From the NCBI GenBank assembly GCA_010093635.1, contig MU006776.1, forward strand, positions 533,996 through 597,995: a DNA stretch of 64,000 nt. The letters run 5' to 3'. The position numbers were made by a program, and so were the translations under genes. The notes beneath the pieces were generated by a model. That model made no database searches. It was not told the DNA's origin and saw nothing but the letters and a program-made list of their open reading frames with translations. The stretch is from Massarina eburnea CBS 473.64 (Eukaryota; Ascomycota; Dothideomycetes; Pleosporales; Massarinaceae). Of this stretch, positions 58,163-64,000 are shown in pieces; position 1 is the stretch's first letter, and every line of letters begins with the position of its first letter.

Positions 58163-59235
58163 CCTTGAACACGGCAATGGACCGAAGGCTGTGGTGGTGA
58201 TTGGGATATCGCTTAAGCTATGGTTCGACGCCTATCGAGAGGGTGATGCGCTCAACTCCGAGAAGGTTGAGTACCGAAGGCGATATTTGAGGGGTCAGTG
58301 GGCGAGAAGAAGGCATCGTTGCACAGTCTAGCGGGAATCCATTGTACACGACTATTGGAACTCACGGGAAATTGTTATCGGATACGCTCCCAGCCTATAA
58401 GAGCTCACTGCTCACACACGCCTGCTTGTGCTTCGGTTGCAATGCGTGCATCGGCACTTGCAACCATTTTGAGTAACCTCGGGGGTATGTGGGCGTATCT
58501 GTGAGTCATTGCGCGGCCTGTTTCCCCACTTTCCAACCCGTGTTGTGTGTCGTGGTTATTGTCCTGTTGCTAGTCTTCCCAATGATGCGGTACTTCGTCA
58601 GGCTGGAACCCAAAAGCATGGGAGATGTAAACGCGAAAGTGGGTCACGCCCGTTGATGATCGACCAGGCCTGGTGCGGTACGGATAGCAAAGGTGGGGCG
58701 TGTGCCCTGTGTCGTATTAAATCAACATACCGTGGCATTTGTTTTCAACGAGGCTCAACTTATAAAAATATGAAATGGCACAAGAGCGCATCGTGACGAG
58801 ACTAAAAATTCGGAGGGAAGCAAATCAATCACTGGTTTTGAGGATCTGGCCGATAATGCGTGGCACAGTAAGCCAATATAGCACCAAAGCCAGACGGCCA
58901 TCATTAGATTGAAACATTTCCAAACATGGCAGTAGGATTACGAAGTCAAAAGGCTCAGCGTGGCCCCGAACACAAGAGACGTTCATGTCTCCATGACGAG
59001 TGGGTGTACATATTCCAATCCAATTTGAGCAAGACAATAACAGGAGTCGGAATACATTGCTGTGTGGTCGAGCCTAGGAATAGTACAGTCTATGGCTCCA
59101 TGAATTCCCATACTCCAACAAGGCAACAGAATGGAATCGCGCAGGGCACATCATATCGATTAGTCAAGGGCCAGAAACAAAACATGCAGGCCAGAGTATT
59201 GGATCGTAAGATTCGCCCTGCTCGCTTTGAGCCTA

Positions 59236-61224
59236 CTAGAATATTATTTCATAGGAGAGTTGTCTTACGTGTATATCGTTCTTGGAAGTTATGGAGAAAC
59301 TTTTGCTGCGCCTGTATTGTGACGGTTCTGTGGGTGATAATTGACCAATACTCTTTTTCTGAAGGTCAAGTCTACCTTCAGATGTTGGCCGTGGCCTTTT
59401 CCTTGTGCCTATCACTGTACGGCACCGAAATGTCTGCGAGACAACCGGGGAGAGTCTTTCGTATGCTGGATTGGGGCTGTTAGCTTATTATGGAGCATTT
59501 GACAGTAATGTGAGCAGCCAATATATCAAGCACGTACATGGAGATGGGACTTCTTTCTCTGTAGCAGTCGAATCATCATGATCGATATCAACTACCTCGC
59601 CAACGTCATCAGGCCGTGCTGGGATATCCATACGGGATCTAGTGGTTGAATTGTCAACAGGTAGTGTAACCGTCCATCCACTAGTTTTTTCTGAAGTATG
59701 ATCCGGAATGGAAGAAGGAATCATGCCTTTCCCACAAATAGGAAGATAGGTAGCAATAGCGTTTCCCTGTCCTTGGTATCTGGCTGACGTGTTGTTATTT
59801 GGGACCTCGACGTCATCTTCACAATGACCCAAAGGAGATATACTCCTTGGGGTAGACTTGGATAGGCATTGCGAGTTCGAGGACGCAGATATGTCATTAC
59901 GTGATTGGGCTGATAGTGTGTTTCTCAGCAGCTCATTTGGGGCTTTCGTGATACTAGATGGCTGGACAAGATGCTCCCGAAAGCTCTTTTGGGTATGGGG
60001 TATAGAAACAGGATTGCTGAATGTTTGTCTTGTCGATACGACTGGCCAATACTCTTCTGGACCGTCTTGTAACGAGGCATCTCTTGAAAATGATATGCCC
60101 CATCTCTCCAGAATGTTGAGGTAAATTGTCCTCTCGATGGCGTTGCTTCTCAGAAGTTCTAGTAGCCAGTCCTCAATTCGGTCTTCAATGGTAGATTGAT
60201 AAGCTCCAAATGCCAAAGTGCGATCGCCGCCAACTTTTGTCATGATATCATTTGAATATACAGATCGACCACTCGGTACTTGGGCGTCCAGAAATGATCG
60301 CGATTGACTGCAGCGTATATATTGTTCTTTCAAATGCAGGATTTGTACTTCGCACTTAGAGATCTTGGTAAGCACACTACTATAGCGATGGTAGAAATCC
60401 GGATTTCTTGTCGGCATAGTCGTGTCTGAGTGTTGTTCGTCACCAGGCGATCGACTTTCAAGAAGTTTTGTCTGTTCAGGACGCAAAGCGTCGAATTCTC
60501 TTTTGAGACGACATAAATCTGATAAGGTCGCCTCATACTGTTGAATTACATCTTGAGATTCCAACAATGTAGGTTCCATGCTATCTGCTGACGCTGTGTC
60601 ATCTCCCATTGTGTGGCATGTGTGTGATGATAGAGGCGGTAGAGGAGGCGTCGGTGCCCCATGCACGATTATAACATCGGTGTTCAATAAGTATGGAGCG
60701 GAAGGTGGAGGTGGAGGTGGAGGTGGTGATAGCGATAGCAGCGATGGGCTAAGACCACGTGTTGTTTCCGCCGTTGCATGATGCTCGGAAATACTCAAGT
60801 CGTCTTCATCAAAGACGGTCTGGAGCTGATATTGGTACAGTGTATCCTCTTGTTCCATCAATAACCACTCAGAGCCGCCCAGTGACCGCTCGGCTTGGAA
60901 ATATTCTTCGTCCATCCACCCTAACTTATCACGTTCTTCTACAACCTTGTTGTACGCAATCTTGAGCGCATCAGAGAAATCATCTTGGTGCCGGTGAAAG
61001 AAGTCGCGGAACAAGTTCATGAACTGCGCCTCCGCGTTGCTTGTCACGGCTCTTTGAGCCTGCGCAGCTTTTCCAGAGGATAGCACTGCCGTACGTTCGA
61101 CCAGGACATCCTTTCTTGTCTTGGACAACGATTCCTGTTCATGAGCCAAGTCGGCGATTTTCTTGCGCATTTCTTCGGTTTTGTCGTAGCGTTTATGTCG
61201 ATGTTTACGTGTGTCCTCCGGCAT
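59236..61224 (-). CDS. Hypothetical coiled-coil and disordered protein, about 638 aa
   Basis: I do not recognise a named family. The large exon is 59538-61224; a GTACGT donor at 59537, GCTAAC branch motif and CCAG acceptor at 59466 point to a second exon 59236-59465, giving 638 aa. Without that splice the frame ends at 59488 with 578 aa. Residues 15-45 (EEMRKKIADLAHEQESLSKT) and 65-110 (NLFRDFFHRHQDDFSDALKI) are helical; a poly-Pro run (residues 168-175) separates a second helical block (DVIQQYEATLSDLCRLKREF, YSSVLTKISKCEVQILHLKE) from IEDRIEDWLLELLRSNAIER. The rest is Ser/Thr-rich and disordered, with a Lys/Arg-rich tail. No catalytic motif. Divergent from the stand-alone DUF6590 gene. Confidence 0.72.
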
Positions 61225-61998
61225 AGCCTCGGCGGTGATATTGAGAAGTCGTTTTGAAGACAGTCGTTTTCATGGTACCAGAACTGTAGAACATACGAGC
61301 AGAAGCCGCGAGAGCCGCAAAGTTGGCAGTAAATTGGCGACGTCCAATTATCAGTCGAGTTCAGGACCCTCGTATATTTGGACAACAAAGGCGACTAGAT
61401 GGTAGCTTGTCGTATACGTGGCAAAGTTCACAGGTCAAACAAGAAATGCGTCTGCTGAGGAATGCACACTGGGGGGCTGAACCACCTTGGCGGACTCAGT
61501 ATGGCGCTGAAAGCGTGGGCAGAGAAGCGAAGCACCCAAAGCGCGTTATGTATCGTATCTGCGAGAAAGGCAAATGAAAGGATACAACAGGCGTCGCGTG
61601 AGACGGTGCTTATCGGTGTTTCGTGTCCGAGCCGTACGGGTTGATGGCGTGGCCGAGTGAGCTCCCGAGAAAGACCGGCACGGTGGTGCACGGCACGGAA
61701 GCGGCTAGTTTTTATTTCATCCCTTCCTTGTCAACTCCGGCTTGGCGTAAAGGTGATCAGCCATGCGAGGTCACACTGTGCAGAACACTGCAGTCTCTTC
61801 CCCACTCTTCCCTAGTCGCGCAATCAAGTGCATATGCAAGTGCGGGGATGCCACCACTATCATCGCCCACCCATCAATACTTCATCAATATGGTGAAGTT
61901 TGCAGAGCCGCATTGCTGAGTAGGTCAGCTGCAGCTAGTATATAGAGCCTGTAGCTTGCAGTTGCAAAGATATACCCCTTTCGTGCGTGAACAGAACG
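61225..61998. promoter_or_regulatory. Divergent promoter region, 0.77 kb
   Basis: Separates the coiled-coil gene from the DUF6590 gene. TATATAGAGCC near 61939, about 60 bp upstream of the DUF6590 start, is a TATA-like candidate. No gene. Confidence 0.5.
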
Positions 61999-63331
61999 AT
62001 GCCTCCTGGCAATATTAGTTGGATTTGGAGCGAACAACATAATGATCATTACTATGTTGCAACGGAGAACGGTGAGATAGCACTTGACTAGTAACTGGAG
62101 GTAGTTATGTTATATCGACATCAGTGCTCATCAACTACAGGTCAATTCGTATACCATTGGTCCAGACAAGAGCCAAATGTGGCACAACCAACCGTACATC
62201 AGCCAAATATCGACGGCTACCAATTCAGAACTACTGGATACCAGCAAGGGACTGCTCCATATCAGCCAGTAACCAGTAACAACTCATCAAATACACCTGG
62301 ATATGGGTCGAGTATTTACAGGCATCAATCAAGTGGTTTTGGACATCAGTACAGTAGCTTAGGAGGTACGACTGAATACCAACCAAACAGGCAACAACAA
62401 ATCACAATGGGCGCAGAAGCGTAAGTGGGTGTGGTAGCTCATCGATAAATGTCTAATTGCAAGGTAGAGACCGACCTCGAATAGACTCTGGGGTGGCGAC
62501 ATTGCCTCATGATCCTGTCACAGGTACGTTGACAGGATTGAAATGATATTCAAAATTGTGAATACTAACCCGGACCTTCGTAGTATCCGATGATGTTCGG
62601 CCCACGCTGCCAGACTTGATCCACGGAACTCCTGGATTGGAGGAGCCTCTAGACCATAGTTAGTACTACTAGCCTGCGTCTCTAAGAGTGCTAATCTTGT
62701 TAGGCTATCGTGTGCGGTTCGGTAGTGAAGCATACCAATTTTTCAAAGAGGGAAAGGTATGAATTGGAGAATTCATGGGCTGTCAGGTCGCGACTGAACC
62801 CTCCATTGATGTTCTACAGGTCTTCATGATGCTCCACATTCAAGCAGCAAGCGCACAGGCTCTCCACCAAGACAATGAAAACATAACGGTTGTCAAATAC
62901 GGAGAGCAAGCCTTCTCTCAGATTCGTCGCTTCGTCATCATGGAGGTCAGGAGGGGTTTCGTGTACGCTTGGTATGGCTGCTTTTCTGTCTTCGTGGACA
63001 TCGAAGTCTTACAAATATGACTAGTCCGATCTCGACTTATTCTCAGAGAGGGACCCTTAAGAATGGCTGCATACCAGGAGAACACAGTGTCGTATACGTC
63101 GAAGGAACGCTACCGTTTAGATACCCAGGCGAGAATCTGGTGAAGGCACCTATCGCTGTGAGACCAACTCACAATGAGCCTCTGACACTACATGCAGCAT
63201 CGCGCCTGCATTTCGGCAAGGTATATCCTATCGAGATGAACGTTAAAGTCAAGGATTTGGGCAAAGTCGTTCCTCAAGATCTCACCAACCTCTTAGCTTA
63301 CTACCGGGAACACAACAGACATGGGTACTAA
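61999..63331 (+). CDS. DUF6590-domain protein, 331 aa, seven exons
   Basis: Exons 61999-62071, 62141-62420, 62468-62523, 62584-62658, 62704-62756, 62820-62971 and 63025-63331; introns of 45-69 nt, all in phase. The N-terminus, SWIWSEQHNDHYYVATENG then FVYHWSRQEP, is the Trp/Tyr-rich head often found before this domain. A Gln/Tyr/Ser-rich linker follows. The DUF6590 domain covers about residues 180-330: SYRVRFGSEAYQFFKEGKVF, FSQIRRFVIMEV, YACPISTYSQRGT, GEHSVVYVEGT, ASRLHFGKVYPIEMNVKVKD and LGKVVPQDLTNLLAYYREH. The family is fungal and of unknown biochemical role. It is a paralogue of the C-terminal part of the kinase gene at 53825-55970. Confidence 0.88.
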
Positions 63332-64000
63332 CAAAGACGATACGACTTGGGGTGTGACACTACTATACGTTTGGACTACATGACTATGATTTCCACTCTG
63401 TTTCCTTTCGTTTGAATATCACTAATTTTTCTTTCTGGGACGATTATGGCAAATGGGTGTGTGGTGAGAAACGTGGTGGGTGATTGAAGTGGAGGTTGAA
63501 TTATGCAAGGGGAGATGCTGATTTGGATCAAATTGCTCGGGATTTGCGCTATGTAACCTAAATTGGCTCACGGTGGCTCCGTTCCTATTCCCAGTATTCT
63601 GAATGTTGTCGTATATACAATACGAATTACTTTCCATTCCAGAGAATCATCGTCTTACATCATTTATAGTTGTCCTGACATGTCACGTGTGCATTGAAGA
63701 TGCGCTTTAAAGTTCATAAAACTCTCTTCGTTATTTGATATGCCCCGCTGCTAACCAACAGCGGCTTATTCCAGGGGGGGACAAAGATCTTAGAAGTTGA
63801 TATAGTGACAGACATCTTAAGTTACTGCGTAAAAAGTCACTCTAGATATGCCTAAAGCATACTAGTCTGAACTAAAAGTTATACGTGATTTGAAGCAACA
63901 AATCTTTTCTTACGGCATTGCATATTAAACTAAAGTGAAAATGAGGACGGGTAGCTACTATGATCATCCTAGCATCTAAATACATTTCCATAGAGGAAAG
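63332..64000. other. Intergenic to window end
   Basis: 669 bp downstream of the DUF6590 gene; the later part looks AT-rich. No feature seen. Confidence 0.6.

Larger units (their letters stand above)
57540..59235. other. Intergenic, 1.7 kb
   Basis: Contains a possible coding remnant (57738-58004) and a GTTAGT repeat (58135-58162). The rest shows nothing recognisable. Confidence 0.5.

Noticed and set aside
58926..59483. 185-codon plus-strand frame
   Set aside because: It overlaps antisense to the likely last exon of the coiled-coil gene, has no domain, and its only hydrophobic segment is unremarkable.

Overview
The window looks like nuclear DNA of a filamentous ascomycete (Pezizomycotina; a Dothideomycete such as a Pleosporales member is my inference). 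Reasons: genes are mono- or oligo-exonic with 45-60 nt introns carrying GTAAGT/GTATGT-type donors and CTAAC/CTRAY branch motifs; intergenic DNA is rich in microsatellites; and several gene families are fungus-specific (a fungal Stealth phosphotransferase, DUF6590 proteins, a duplicated-domain glutamine/proline-rich protein of DUF8032 type). No tRNA, rRNA, CRISPR array, prophage or autonomous transposon was found.

Region 1 (1-7.4 kb) is compact housekeeping: the 3' part of a DOA10/SSM4 ER ubiquitin ligase, TRS20 (TRAPP), mitochondrial ribosomal protein MRPL31 and a disordered nuclear protein with a SUMO-interaction-like motif. Region 2 (7.4-23.6 kb) is dominated by one five-exon gene for a Q/H/P-rich, probably nuclear protein (16.6-20.2 kb), preceded by about 9.3 kb and followed by about 3.4 kb of non-coding, repeat-rich DNA. 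Region 3 (23.6-39.3 kb) holds a nuclear acidic/basic hypothetical protein, the biotin subunit of 3-methylcrotonyl-CoA carboxylase (leucine breakdown), hypothetical proteins, HEM3 (haem synthesis) and ASE1/PRC1 (spindle midzone). Two sequence-identical 249-bp foldback elements (MITE-like, TA target site) sit at 12.2 and 35.7 kb in opposite orientation.

Region 4 (41.5-51.1 kb) looks accessory and glycan-related: a secreted Ser/Thr/Tyr-rich protein, a Golgi-type Stealth sugar-phosphate transferase with an EF-hand, a GT34-like glycosyltransferase transcribed divergently from it, and a membrane acyltransferase-3. Together they could build and decorate (phosphodiester plus O-acyl) an extracellular or cell-wall glycan; this is inference from family membership and adjacency. 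Region 5 (51.1-64 kb) has longer intergenic stretches and holds a protein kinase fused to a DUF6590 domain (with an in-frame TAG and altered catalytic loop), two coiled-coil hypothetical proteins and a seven-exon stand-alone DUF6590 gene that shares three intron positions with the fused copy.

Exon boundaries were deduced by hand from splice consensus, reading phase and family resemblance; no alignment or search was run.
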